This document shows, piece after piece, positions 46,866 through 59,950 of a DNA stretch of 64,000 nt. The translations under genes were made by a program, and so were the position numbers. Position 1 is the stretch's first letter. The number at the start of each line of letters is the position of its first letter. The DNA lies in NCBI GenBank assembly GCA_008638375.1, contig CM018038.1, positions 11,727,740-11,791,739 on the forward strand, written 5' to 3'. The notes under the pieces were generated by a model. That model made no database searches, was not told the DNA's origin, and saw nothing but the letters and a program-made list of their open reading frames with translations. This stretch comes from Nyssa sinensis (Eukaryota > Streptophyta > Magnoliopsida > Cornales > Nyssaceae).

Positions 46866-49800
46866 CTGCAATAAAGATTCCTCTTCAAGAAATCATATAC
46901 TGAGCTATATATCTAAAACTCCATGAAAATAAAGGTCTACAGATGTTCACCAGTGGGAAATCATAGCAATAAGTGGTGTTGCTTTTCCTGGATAAAAGAC
47001 GTTTCCAATCAAGAACTCCCAAAGGACGATAGTGTTCATTCACTGGTACACCATGCAAAGGGCCCGTCACAGAGGATGAATGGTAGATCACACCGTGTTT
47101 GCTGGTATCCTCCAGTTCTCGGTATATCTGAATGTTATATTAAACAATATTAGGATTCATTCATAGATTTTTAGCGATGCAATCAATAATAACAGAATTT
47201 TCTGCTTCACCTGCATAGTTATTACAAGAACCACTAGCTCACTGAATTACAACATAAAGGTTGTAGGCCGATGTTCATTAAGACCAAGAAATTAGGGAAT
47301 GACTTCGTGTGCCATTTAATTAATGACAATTTGACCCCCCAAAACTATCATGCTAATAAGATCATACTAGCTGATGTATGGAGTTCTGCTATACATACAA
47401 TCGTTGATCTTTATCGATTTGTATAGTTGTAGCTTTTGGCCAAAAAAATTAATTACAGCACTAAGACTTATGGTCTCTGATCTCAGTGTAACCCTTCCTT
47501 TGAACAATTCTAAATGATATACATACTCACATTCACTATGCAGGTGTGACCAGTCACATTCACAACCACAATCCTCCAAGCACCATTTGCTCGGCCAGCA
47601 GATGCCATCCAAAGCTTCACTTCCCATTCACAAACACCTAACCGATGCATTTTTACACCAAGGGATGCATGGATTTCATGTGCCAGCTCTTCCAAGATCG
47701 TTTCAACTGCAGCTTCTTCTTGCCCAGCACCTACGTCAACTCTCCTAGCAACATCTCAAAAAATGAGACACCATAAAATAATTTTACCAACTTTATTTTG
47801 AGAAAAAAATGGAATGACAGTAGATTTTATTACTTTGGGTAAGGCACAAGATCTTCTATTTGTTGCTCCTGTAAAATATAGAGGTACATATGAGCATGGT
47901 CGGATTTGATAGTATCATTATGAACATGAAGTTCCAACTCCTCCATTGCAGTCATTAAGGACCTCAAAATGCTCCTTGAAGTGAAAGACAGAGACCACTG
48001 GGATTTGTTTGTTCCCATGTCTAGCCCTTGATACACCATGAACCCTTCACTTGAGGTAGGCTGCCTTACAAGGGTTCTAAGAAACATCCTTTGAATTGGT
48101 GATGGCTTGTCTACAACAGTGTACAGGTGCCATTGACGGTCCCGGGATGGAGTATATTGTATATTCTCATAGCCCTTGAGCTTGTCCTGGATTAGAGCAA
48201 AGGTTAATGAACTTAATGTTAGCTCAAGGAGAACAATGAATTTATTTCAGTTTATCACTTCCTTTATCAGTAAAATAGAGTAAAACTGGTATTAAATGAT
48301 TACAGACCAATTCAAGGTATATGGATAAAGGAGGTTCCAGATGACGCAATAGAGGCTCTTCCTCATAATGGAGCTTCTCCGCTGACCAATGGAAGGAGTG
48401 CCTCATAGGGGTCCGTCCTTCATCCCTCTGTATGATACAGCTTATAACCCCAACACCTGCAGTTCGAAGACTGGAGCCTACTTCTTTCTCTCTAAGTATT
48501 TTGGCTAACTTTTTTATTCTCTCTTGAGCCTGATCCTCATCGCCACTGCACAGAGTCGGAGAACAACACTGGTAAAGAAGAGGCCAGTTTATAACTTGAG
48601 ATTCTATCCATCAAATTGATCATAGAATCCTGTGAGGTGTATGTGAGTTAAAAGCTCAGCCATGTCAGGGACATTAGGCTCACACGTTACCTTAACATAA
48701 TGTTCAATTTAAGGCATAAAAAAACTCTTAATATCCTTTTGCAGTAAAGAGGTTATGTTTCTTGCGTTTTCTCTTGTTGTAATTTTTCTTACTTAAAATA
48801 CTTTTGACTTCAATTGTGTCGAATTAATAAATATAATTACAAGGACATGTCATAAATGAGATATATATAACTACATATATAGCTAGCGGGGGACTCGGGC
48901 TTCCCTTGGAAAGGAATTTGGAAGTCGAAGGTTCCTTCAAAAGTCTCTTTTTTTGTGTGGACCGTGGCTTGGGAAGCGATTCTCATGATGGACAGGCGAA
49001 GGGGGATAATTGTCCCAAATAGGTGCTGCATGTGCAGGGAGGCTACTGAGTCTGTGAATCATCTTCTACTTCATTGCTTGGTAACTAGAGAGTTGTGGTC
49101 CTTGATGCCTTGCACGGTGATAGAGCTTGTTGCTTATTGGACTGCGGCGTGTCTGGCTAAAAGTTGTTGGAAGGAGTGAAATGCATCTCACTTGTACCTC
49201 ATGTGGCGTATTTGGTTGGAAAGAAATAGACGCACTTTTAAAGGGATTGAAAATCCTATGCATGTAGTTAAAAAGTGTATCCTTGACACGCTTCATTTAT
49301 GGGCTGTAGGGAAATATCCTATTTCTCTTTTTGATTATGTAGATTTTTTGGGAGACCTAATTGTAAAGAAAGATAGGTGTAGCTCTATTCTTTTGTTCAT
49401 TGGTGTGCCCCCTTTGGCACCTTGTTAATAATACATACCATTTACTTAAAAAAAAACCTACTCTCTAATAATAAATTGCCCCAAGGAGGGGAGGTGAGAC
49501 TAAGAAAGACACTTTGACAAGGCAACTGGACTGGAGAGCCTTCATCAAAATAATGGATGTAGGATGAACCAATTCCATCCAAGTTGTGACTTGATCAAGC
49601 CAGGTTTGTCAGGAACAGATTTATATAAAGACTATAGCTATCTAGGAACATATTTCTATGTTAGCTAGCAGGGACACATCTTCCTATGGCAGTCCAGATT
49701 CAAGTAAAAGGGAAAAGGTATGTTGTATACCTGTCCTGAAGCAAACTCATCTGGTTGTTGATGCCCACCAATGCAATATGCATCATATTACCATGGCTTG

Positions 49801-52800
49801 TTGGCTCAATAGATCCATTTGGTATTGTGTCATGAATGTCACTAGTTGTTTCCCTCAACGCAGCGCTTATCACTGTTGGCAAAAACTGAAGAGATTTGAT
49901 GATGACCATAGCTCCCCATTTCCTCTCAGTGTGTTTCTCAACCAATGGTTTGTCAGACATTTTTTCAGACTCATTCTTTCCCTCAACATACTCTTCCAAG
50001 AACTCCCAAGAAGCAATAAGACCAGATCTATGCCACTGCATCCTGACACTTCCCTTTATAAGGTAGGGCTGACGGCAAATATCAAATATTAGACGAGCAT
50101 TTTTCTGAAAGTAAAATAAGCAGATAACTATAAATGTTTGAACAATAGTACCTGGTAAAGCCTACGAACATAAGTCTCCACAACCCGCCTTTGAAGGGTG
50201 TGATCACTGTGATCAAAAAGACCTACAAGGGCATCTTCAACTGCTAAAGGAGCACTCACAAGATCCTCCATCCGTTCATTAATGGCACTTTTCCTTTTAG
50301 GAGTATCCATATTTTCACCCTCTTCAGTAAACATCTCCAATTCAGAGAGACTTCTGGCAATGCTCGAACGAAGTTCACTCAGTTTGGTCTGTTCTAGCAA
50401 TTGACTTGCCTTTAGTGCCAACTGCAAAACCAAACTAAGATTTAGAACCATTTCAGAGAATCAAAAGTGACAATTACCTGAGAAAAGGAAAACCAATTAT
50501 AATTACAAGTTGTTAGAAGATAATAAACATAAGAGTTACGAATTCTCAAAAAGCTCAAACGATGACGAATGTAGAACCAAATTACACACATGCACACACT
50601 AGATACTCATGCCAGAGTAGAGTAACATAGTGGAACTACCAACCTCAGAATAATTTGTATGGTTGAGTGCAGAAAATCGGATTAGTTTATCCCTGTATGC
50701 CGCAGGATTAGGGTACACCAATTGCTCCATTAGTCGTAGAATCAGCTTATTTTTGCTCCTGACGCCCTGAAAACCAACAAACATGTATGGTACCAGTTCG
50801 AAAGAATTTCTATACAAGCAACAATTGAGAGCAGAATAGAGCAAGCCAACCCAACATGCTCAAAATCTAAATGCTTTTGTGTACCTGATGAGAAAGCACA
50901 ATGTCCACAACCTTCAAGAGATCTTTCTTATGTTGTAGTCGAAGATGTTCAATTACGTCAGCCTGGAGAGGAAAAATGCATTAGAATTGAAGAATCCGAA
51001 AATCAATCAAAAAGAAAAAAACTTTCGGTATGTGGAGTCAACCACCAAATTCCCCATAATTTGGCTTCTAGAATACCAGAATGAATCAAAGGACTAAGAA
51101 ACAAAGCTTTAAGTAAATAAAACAATGGCATAATTTTAAATAACATACCTTGATCAAATATTCTAATTTTACTAAAACAAAGCTTGAAGTAAGTTAAACA
51201 ATTGCATAATTTTAAATGACACTCCTTGATCAAATATTCTAATTTAACTATTAAAACAGTGCATAATTTTACATAACATGCATTGCTCAAATAATATAAA
51301 TTTAACTAGTGCTTGTTTTATCAAATATTCTAATTTCACTACTGTTCAAGACAATAGAAAAGATTGTTTGGTAACCAAGATATGACAAATACAACCAAGA
51401 ACACTAATGGAAGGATTTAAAAAGAAAAATAAGTAGAAAAGATTAAAAACAACTGAACCAACACTTTTCAGAGAGCCTAAGAGAAAGCATTTTATGGGGT
51501 AAATAAGGGGTTGCTGATAGAGGTTATTTGTACATGCACGAATATGACCTAGTCAAAAGAGATGAGTCAAGTTTGGAAAGTAGAATGCTCTAACAGAGGA
51601 GAAATAAAACCACAACTAAAAATACAATAATGTAGTAAAATTTAAATTCATGTTTCTACTGAAAGCATCATTTTCTTAAAGACTTGAATGGAAAATAAAT
51701 GGGCTTTACAATTGCAGATAATGATGAAAATATATTGGTGTTGTTATTCTAAATAAATTTGTGTTTCACGAGACAAAACTCACCTGGATGTTGTCACTAA
51801 ACAATTCTTCAACAGATAAATACTCTTCAAAGAGGGCCTGGACGATAACACGGGCATGACTCTCTCTTCCACCCTCATAAGACTTAACAAGACTCATCAA
51901 AGGTTCAACAAGCCTTTCTTGGGCTCCTTTTTCTTTATCATGGCAGGAGCTTAGATGGGCCTACAGAGGGGAAAAAAAACTACAAGTGAGTTACCATCCG
52001 AACAACAAGAACAGTTTTAGCAAATAAGCAATTTGAAATGATCAACCAACCTCGAGAACACCCCGCAGTTTTTTGGCCGGGAAGTCAACATTTTGCATGC
52101 CTGAGATCCTTCCGTACTCTCTACACTTTGATTCCAGCTGAGGAGAATTAGGTAAATCAAAGAAACCCAGATCATATGAGTACAAAGCCACTATTTTAGG
52201 GGCAAAGAAGAGAGGAAAGCATCAACATAGGCATTTACCTCATATCTGAGATCTTTGGGAAGGCGGGTTGCCAAAACAGCCAAGCACTCTTGCCATTGAA
52301 GGAAAGGGAGTTCAGGATTGTCAAGACAGCTGAGCAAATTTTGCACTACCTAAAATAGATTTGGAACTCTTTGTAAGAGAAATTAAATTTTAGAAAGATA
52401 ACAGACAATAATTTCAAAGGCGCTTTTTTGTGTCTTCTAGGCCGAAGTGTCAAACTCATTTAGGACATAAATTGAATATGCATCATTGATCCACAGTTTT
52501 TACAAAAAGTTACCTTTAAAATTCCTGACAGGCAAGAGAATACTTACTTCATCGATGTTATGTTCATATCCTGAAAGAATCATCCGGGCTGCATTCAGAC
52601 TTGCAGCACACCTCTGATGAACTTTCCCAGATATTGCAGTTGGAGGCCCAAGGATCGGAAAGCTCCCATGGAAAGGTTCTGCTTTTCGTACGGCTGAAGG
52701 ATCATCTAGATCAAGCCTTGCTATAAGTTCACCAGCCTACACAAGAAGTGGTTTCTTAGTAGCAATCAGGGAGGAAAAACTTCCTACATAGAACATGATT

Positions 52801-54626
52801 TACCTGCATTGCTTGACCTTCGGACATCTTAAATTGGATAACTCCAGAAGCAGGTGAAAGAAGTGGCATACACATCTTCATAACCTCAACCTCTGCATAA
52901 GGTGTGTCAGCATCGACATGACTACCACCCAAGACTAAATACCGTAGTAGCTTGCATGGTGTCTCTGCCACCAACTTAGATGGATCATGATCATTCTGGA
53001 TACAAAGAGGATAGGTAAGTAAAAATCCCGGTCAACATAAATAAAAGTAAGCATCAGAAATAAAAATAACTGTTGGTACCTGAAGCAAGCAAGTCCTTCC
53101 ATCAATGAGAAGGCGAGTTCCAGCTGCTTCTTCCTCTGCATATGTAACATGACTGTTTCCATCCAACTGTAATATATTGAAATTACCAATCAAAATTTTT
53201 TAACGTGCTTTTAGAATTTTACACTATGTCAAATCTTAACAATCCGCATATTTTCATTGCATAACATCTATAATGCATGCCTACAATGCTTGAGTAAACT
53301 GTGAATATTCAAACTTTAAAAGAGTTATACATAAGAGAATACTTGAGAAAAATGGTTAAGAGGTAAGTTCTTGCCTGCATCAATAAACCTCCATCACGTA
53401 GAGTATGTATCTCTGCCTCAATCTCTGACTCATTCATCCTCAATCTGTAGCTTCCTGGTCCTCCCCTTACCATATCAATCTAAGGGACAACCTTCACATT
53501 TAGTGACATATTAAATGGCCCCACGAACCAAATATCAATAAAATCTCATAAAATTCAAGTGCAATTATATGTCATTAGAGAAACTTACTGTGTATTTGCT
53601 TCCTTCAATATTTAAAGAAACTAGAGAGTTGACAAGTGATATATGCTGCAAATTGGAGGACACTCAATTAGTAGATAAAACCGAAAAAAAAAAACTAAAC
53701 TAAAAGAAGCTCATAAAACAGGTATTCTGAAGCATTGTACCTTAGGAGGGATTTGCCCTTTTTCAAGATAACCAACATATTCTGAAACCATCGCTGCACT
53801 GCTGGCAGATGCTTTCTGAGGTTGACAAATTGACATGAAGAAGAAAGTGAATGGCATCAAATAAGGTAGCAGAAAATATATTCTGCAACATAAAATCTTC
53901 ATACACCTAAAATTAGAAGCAAAATAGGTGAACTTACATAAAGAGCACCTCCAACCACAGAGAGATACCAAGGGGGCCTTTCTGCTCTAACCCGCATTGC
54001 TATTCTACTGTCCAACCAGCCTGTATGTATTTTGTTGTCCCTGTAATCAGAAGCCTGTAAAAAAGCTTTACACATGTTAGCTGCAATGCCTAGAGAAATA
54101 TAATTACAATAAAGAAGAGTAAATGGGATTGGATTGCCAAATAATGAGAAACATACATGTAATAGATCGACTGTGTAGTCAACATTGGTATGAATTTCTC
54201 CCCGAATTTGAATTTCTTTCAGCCCGAGAACCATGTTTGCAATAGCTAGTGCTCTGGACTCTCCAAATGCAAAAACATGTCCTGAAGTAAGGTTTATAAT
54301 ATGTTAGCTGCAGACATTGAGATAACTTGTACACCTAAACACATGTTCAGAAAGTTTTTAGGAGAACAAGCATCCTCAGAAATGCTAGCACCAACCATCT
54401 TGATGACCTATTTCTGAATTGGCAAAAGATACACTAGATTATATTATACATGAAGGCATGCAGCTGCACACAGAAACACACACACATCCTCTCACACACG
54501 TGTATAATTACTAAATAATATAATTGAAAATCAATAAGGAAACATAATCAGGGGGCTTTGGTAAGACACAACTTTTCCTAGGATCTTCTCAAGCTATTCA
54601 ATGCCTGAGAAAGTTGATTATATATA

Positions 54627-54689
<63 letters not shown>

Positions 54690-55299
54690 CAACATAAAAC
54701 CATGCAACGAACTCATCTTGCTAAAGCAAGATGGGGCTTTGGACATCTTGGATCAGCAGAAGCTACTTATAATTGTTCTGTTTTGTGTTTGAGGCAACAA
54801 AAAGACCATTCACATCATTTATCTAATTCAGTTGGCTCCATCACATTATATTAAGTAATTAACGTGAATCATTCTAATTTAGTTCAGAGGTTATTGGGCT
54901 TAGACTTAATTTATACAAAAAGTGCAACTTAAAATAATAGGAAAGAATACAACAATATACAAAAATATATATGGGGTAATATTTTGGTGGTAAGCTTCCA
55001 CCAAACCGTTGTGGATAATTTCATCTGACTTTAATTTTTCCAATAGCCACTATTTTCAATTTTGGTAGATCCTACTATAATTCACTATGGCCAATAATGT
55101 TATGCATTTTGTTATATTATGCTGGCACAATGTTACCCGGAACGTGGATCGTTATGGTACATGAAACGGGAATAGGAACTTAAATCGTAACTTGTTATAA
55201 AACATGGTACGTTAAGAGTAAGTTTTTTCAGATCGCTTTGTTGGAACGAAATACGTTTATTTAATATGCTTTTTAATTGTATTTGTAATAATATTCGTG

Positions 55300-55331
<32 letters not shown>

Positions 55332-58300
55332 CTGAAAAAATTCAACAAATCCAAGCCATTATAAAAAAAATTCCAATAATGTATGTATGTATTTTCTTGT
55401 ATGTTGTATGATTTTTTCGAACTTTCGATATTTTATTTTGGAACGCTAAATTTTGTGTTCCAAATCGCTAATGATTTATGTTTTGGATAGCGCGATCCTA
55501 ATTCGCAATTCGCTAGGGGAGGAGCGAATTGTGGTAACTATGTGCAGACATAAATTGTTTTATAATCATTGTCTGTAATGTATGTGTGAGCAAGATAATA
55601 GAAATATTGGACATATGACACTAAAAATTAAGATTTGACACAATGACAGAATGTCTAAAACTGAAAATTTGAATAGCACAACATGAAGAATTAGTACAAA
55701 AACTTACTAGGCCAAATCAAGGTGAATTAAGATTGAAAATTAGAAGGTATCCATGAAACATTTCAGTGAAGCTTTCCACAAGACTCTTGCATGCAAATTT
55801 TGTGTGTGTGTGTGTGTGTGTGTGTGGGGTGGGGTGGGGGGGTTGTATACATGTGTTGTTGCTGCGTGTGTGCACATGCAAAAACTTACTCCAGTGGATT
55901 TAGATAAGACAAAGAAGAACCCTGCAGGTCTCCTAAAACTATTGAAAGCATGAGAAAATATTGAGCTGTGTTCTTTTCAACATGAAGCTCTATAAAGACC
56001 AGAGACCATTTTAACAGAGCAAAAGTTTCAATTTCTCATGAAGTTGCATCCATATAATTTGATTCAATGGGCTGATCAAGTTTCTCATCAAGCCACCACT
56101 TACCAAATTGAGAATCTGAGAATTCATGAATGCCTCCTCCTGACTGCAAATCATCAAAATGTGGTCAATCACTAGCAAGTTCGGGACTTTGAGGCTTTTT
56201 TCTGCATATAAATCTACAATTAAAAATATACCTTAACAGAAAAGTAGGCCCATACGTTTGGCTTGCTTTTAAAATTCAGCTCCTGCACAAAAGGCATTTG
56301 AGTTGGTACATGTACATCATGAAATCACAAAAAGTTATTTTTTTGATAGGTAAGTGGCCCTTGGGGTAGTCTAACCTGTACTTTCCCACTGGTAGGCTTG
56401 AAACCGTCATCAGGATCCTCACTTGTCACACGCACAGCTACACAATGACCTTTTGGCCTGGTGGACTCTGCCTTGTCGAAATCAAATGGGGTAGCAGCAA
56501 CTGATGTTCTCCTCCAAGCATCGTAGCCCCCGCCATGTTCCATCCCATAAAATCGCCTTATTTCTATTTCAAGAAACACATAAACAAAGCATGCAAAAAC
56601 CATAAAGTGGATGACAGTTAAAGGGTTAAAATTTAAAAATAACAAATCGCAAATGGTAAAACCATACCAGGAATTTGCCAGAGAGGAATACCCATTCCAA
56701 CTGCAACCTGGGCCGCTGGCAGATTTATTTCAGCTATCCACTCAGTGACGGGGTGCTCCACCTAAATTAGAAAAAAAAAATTTTAAGAAATCTATAAATA
56801 TTACAGCACATCTGCACAAGAAAAGATTGGTCAATACACTCATCAAATCATCTGTATCAGAATAAATCTAAATTAGATCAAGTAACTCTAGCCACATATG
56901 GTTTGTGCATGTCCCCAAACATAATTATGACACCAATATGAACTTTATATGTGTGAAAAAACCAGTTTGATATATCATGTGGAAACACAAATGGCCTTTC
57001 TACCCTTAAAAATATATTTTTCCTAAATATGGTTCTATATCCACTTCAGGTGAGCACATTAAGAAACAAAACTGCAATCACAAAATTGTCTCAAGCTAGC
57101 AAGTTAGCAACCAATTAGTGGTCACCCAATGGGTTACTCTTACCAACTGCAATGACACCAAATGCACAAAAGCAATTCATGTAGATGGTGATAACATCAT
57201 AAAACGACAGCTGAATATAATATGGACCAGCATTGACACAGAAACCAACACCACAAACCTGCAACCGAGGGTTGAGCTCTAAGAAATAGTACTCCCCAGT
57301 GTCCATACTGTACAGATACTCAACAGTAGCAGCTCCAACATAATTGACATGTTTGGCTAATCTTCTAGCAGCCTGCTCCAATATTTTCACCGTCCCTAGA
57401 GGAGCTACGGTAATTGGACCCTCCTCAATAATCTAGTTAACATAAAGAAAACCCTTGGTGATAACATTCTCAAAGATGATTCCAAATACCCGTAAATTGT
57501 CGAGGAGAAAGAAAGCAGCATCGATTGCCTACTAAAGTGTAAAGGAGGAATTTAGCACCATAAGGTTCATACTTTTTGGTGCCGCCTCTGAACACTGCAG
57601 TCACGGCTGTGTAAAGCTGCAACGTTGCCAAACTGATCACAAAGCAACTGGACTTCCAGATGTCGGCTCTACTTTCAAGAAACCATATGAAATGTCATGA
57701 TATGGTATAAATTCTTGGAACTCCTAAAAAGAGGTACTTAATTCAGAAGTACTAAGTTCAAATTAGAATGAAGTAGGCAATCTCACCTGGGAAGCAACCT
57801 TCATTATAAAAATGGGTGAGCCGGGAACTTCACCTTGAACTTGCTTGAACAATGCTCTGACTTCATCATCATTATGAACCTGGAAAGTTCAAACACCAAT
57901 ATGGTATGGTTAATTCAATATGAAAGGACAAAAGGAGTGCTCAAATCATGTTTTCCTAACATGACAAGTCACTACTGTTCTTGATTTAATTAAAAACGCA
58001 TATATGCATAAAAAGGAAAAATTTGTTAAAACATTATCCATGAAGTATATAGGCAAGGAAATATGTCCTGCAGTCAGAATATGGCACTAATAACGTGAAG
58101 CAAACCTTTCTTATGCCTTTACCACCACCACCCCAAGATGCCTTAATCATTGCAGGGTAATCCACAACTTGACAACTAGCAACTGCTTCTTCCGTTGTAT
58201 AAACACATGCTTCACGGTATATATCATCAGGAATAGTAACAAAACTGCTTTCTGGAGGAATTTTCACCTAAAGAAACAAATGTTTAATGAATGAGATTTG

Positions 58301-59266
58301 TGATAAGCTCCAAAATTTAAAATGGGCACAATTCAGAAGCAGGAAAACATTACATGAGAACCACTCCATGGAAGGGTGGGTACTTCTGCTGCTTGAGCAA
58401 TCAATGATGAACCAATTTTATCTCCCAGTGCTGTCATAGATGGAGCTGGTGGTCCAAGAAAAATAATTCCCTTTGCTTCCAATGCATCTGGGAGTTCAGG
58501 ATTTTCAGAAGCGTGACCCCAGCCAGGCCAAACAGCATCAACATGTGTTATCTCTGCCATCTGGGAAAACCAAGAACTAGAATTTTATCGCTATCAAAAT
58601 GTACAAGGACTTCTAGTGTGTTTTATGTTGAAACAAGAATCAAAAGTTATCCCCCATATTTCTACACTACTATCCTCCCCACCCCCATATTTACTTTATA
58701 TTTTATCACCCTCTGCTTATTGATTCTCCTCATTTATATTATAATTCTATTCTTATGGTAAAAGCTAGTGAAAAGAAATGAGCCCTTTTTGAATTTAGTT
58801 GCTCCCCTGCTGTACTATCCAAAAAAAATTGGCAGTCATCAGAATACGAGAAACTTAAGTAGATGTACATCATGGATTTGAGTTCACACACCTCTACAAT
58901 GAGCTGCACATTAGCATAGTTATTATTGTTGGTCCCACCAGGAACTTCTACAAACTGATCAGCAATTCTAATATGCTCTGCATTGATTCTCATGTCCTCC
59001 GGAGTAGCCATGGCCACCAACAAGATTGCCTTTTCTGTACCAAATGTTTCATACGCCCATGCCCTGACACTACGTATAAACTTGACAGCTGCCATTCCAT
59101 TGTTTGCAATTAAAATACTATGGATTGGCTTCTTTCCCCCAAGGGCATAACAAAAATTATCAACTTCAGATACCATTGCAGGGGATCTTAATGGAATTGC
59201 TCCATTTGTGTTCCCATTACTACGCCCAACGCCGACTGTTAATGACTTCCTTTGGGCTTCCGACAT
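44566..59266 (-). CDS. ACC1: Homomeric acetyl-CoA carboxylase, cytosolic type
   Basis: This enzyme carboxylates acetyl-CoA to malonyl-CoA in one multidomain chain. In the cytosol this supplies very-long-chain fatty acid elongation, waxes and flavonoids. Thirty-one coding exons join in frame into 2,267 codons, close to Arabidopsis ACC1. Order: biotin carboxylase, biotin carrier, central region, carboxyltransferase. The protein starts [14 protein letters not shown] directly before the biotin carboxylase core, so there is no obvious transit peptide and the cytosolic form is favoured over plastid ACC2. The biotin site is VMKM with Lys-722. The start codon lies one base after a leader-intron acceptor. 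One intron (53167-53374) uses a GC donor. No frameshift or stop was found, so the gene looks functional. Exon coordinates are given in the four domain entries. Confidence 0.97.
48880..49456 (+). mobile_element. Truncated LINE relic in an ACC1 intron
   Basis: Plus-strand translation near 48,900-49,420 gives [49 protein letters not shown], and (after a stop codon) [17 protein letters not shown]. This is the zf-RVT-type C-terminus of plant L1-like retrotransposons, whose Cys/His pattern is visible. An in-frame stop interrupts it. It ends in an A-run at 49448-49456. It is 5'-truncated and lies antisense to ACC1. Confidence 0.85.
51120..51345. repeat. Degenerate tandem repeat in an ACC1 intron
   Basis: 'gcataattttaaat.ac' and 'tgatcaaatattctaattt' recur near 51128, 51204, 51261 and 51320 with spacings of about 57-76 bp. 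Confidence 0.7.
52804..54281 (-). other. ACC1: ACC1 exons 11-17 with the biotin carrier site
   Basis: Exons: 54157-54281, 53938-54054, 53741-53815, 53589-53645, 53375-53479, 53080-53166, 52804-52995. The last encodes [13 protein letters not shown], where Lys-722 is the biotinylated residue, in the usual hairpin of a biotinyl domain. The intron between 53375 and 53166 has donor CAG|GCAAGA. Confidence 0.93.
54627..54687. repeat. Compound microsatellite (TG)n(TA)n
   Basis: A TG tract of about 18 bases continues into a TA tract of about 42 bases, in the ACC1 intron 54282-56103. Confidence 0.97.
55127..55550. mobile_element. Possible TIR element in an ACC1 intron
   Basis: Left 'caatgttacccggaa' and the complement of right 'aattgtggtaactatg' resemble each other around GTTACC. 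The ends contain repeated 'ggaacg/cgttcc' and 'atcgc' steps like hAT subterminal repeats. I could not find a matching target duplication. Confidence 0.35.
55801..55842. repeat. Microsatellite (TG)n followed by G-runs
   Basis: About 13 TG units are followed by GGGG-T-GGGG-T and a run of seven G. The G-rich strand is the plus strand, opposite to the ACC1 coding strand. Confidence 0.95.
56104..59266 (-). other. ACC1: ACC1 biotin carboxylase domain exons 1-10
   Basis: Exons in transcript order: 58892-59266, 58354-58560, 58106-58267, 57787-57879, 57573-57668, 57259-57432, 56668-56761, 56376-56563, 56232-56282, 56104-56143. Visible motifs are the N-terminal [12 protein letters not shown] (residues 51-62), the ATP-grasp glycine loop GGGGKGIRK (240-248), [14 protein letters not shown] across exons 6-7 (around 362-376), and [13 protein letters not shown]. 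All introns here are GT-AG. Confidence 0.93.
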
Positions 59267-59950
59267 GCTGCACCACTTGAAACCAAATAAGCAAAAGAGC
59301 CCAAGATTGAATATTAACAGTAAGGAATTGGGTTCCAGTGTTCCACACAGCCAAATTATTATTCAACAGAAAACTCTTAGATAGTAAGTCTAATTCTGAA
59401 TATAGTTTACAATAACTTGGCGAAGTAAAGATAATCAAAACCGGAGCAAACAGAAGAAAATTTGCCAAGAAAATGTATGACTCCACAGAAGCTACAATCT
59501 TTGGAGGCTTCAGAACAAATTCAAACCATTTCTATCCAAACCAAATGAATAGAATTTAATATAATAACTCACAAGGACAGCCTAAAGGGGCGAAATTACC
59601 GTTGAACAGTAGAGAGAGAGAGAACTGGGTGAATGACCGTGGAGAAGAGTAACGGAAGAAGCTCCAATATTTGAAAGTGGGATCGAATTCTTTTAATTTG
59701 ATTGGTCTCTTTAAAGCATTGCGAATCAAGAACCAGAGGCAGAATCAACAGAGTTCACAATGTGATGTTCAAAACTGGAAATGTGTTAGCTGAGGAGAGG
59801 GGGGTTTGGTTTGGTTTGGTTTGGTGTCGGACGGGCTTTTAAAGAGAGCCACCATGTGATTCCCCCTGTAGTAGTTCCCAGCTACCCCCTTCTTCCTCTC
59901 TCTCTCTCTCTCTCTATAAAACTAGTAACATTTATACAAAAACTCAAAAA
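59267..59950 (-). promoter_or_regulatory. ACC1 5' leader, leader intron and promoter
   Basis: On the minus strand a leader exon ends at 59600 (AACG|GTAATTTC) and the intron 59268-59599 ends in 'ggtgcag' one base before the ATG. Upstream there is an AG/TC-rich tract (59896-59915, CT on plus) and a 'ggttt' run (59806-59825). Candidate TATA elements on the minus strand are 'tgtataaatg' near 59930 and 'tttaaaag' near 59838. I cannot choose between them. Confidence 0.45.

Larger units (their letters stand above)
46951..52736 (-). other. ACC1: ACC1 central region exons 18-29
   Basis: Exons: 52548-52736, 52239-52349, 52051-52137, 51784-51960, 50885-50962, 50644-50766, 50152-50421, 49731-50068, 48308-48545, 47834-48186, 47531-47744, 46951-47127. 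The central domain is structural in eukaryotic ACC and holds no catalytic motif. Recognisable conserved strings are [37 protein letters not shown] and the C-terminal [14 protein letters not shown] relic lies in intron 48546-49730. Confidence 0.92.

Noticed and set aside
49658..50092. 144-codon plus-strand frame
   Set aside because: It is antisense to ACC1 exon 25 and reflects its codon composition.
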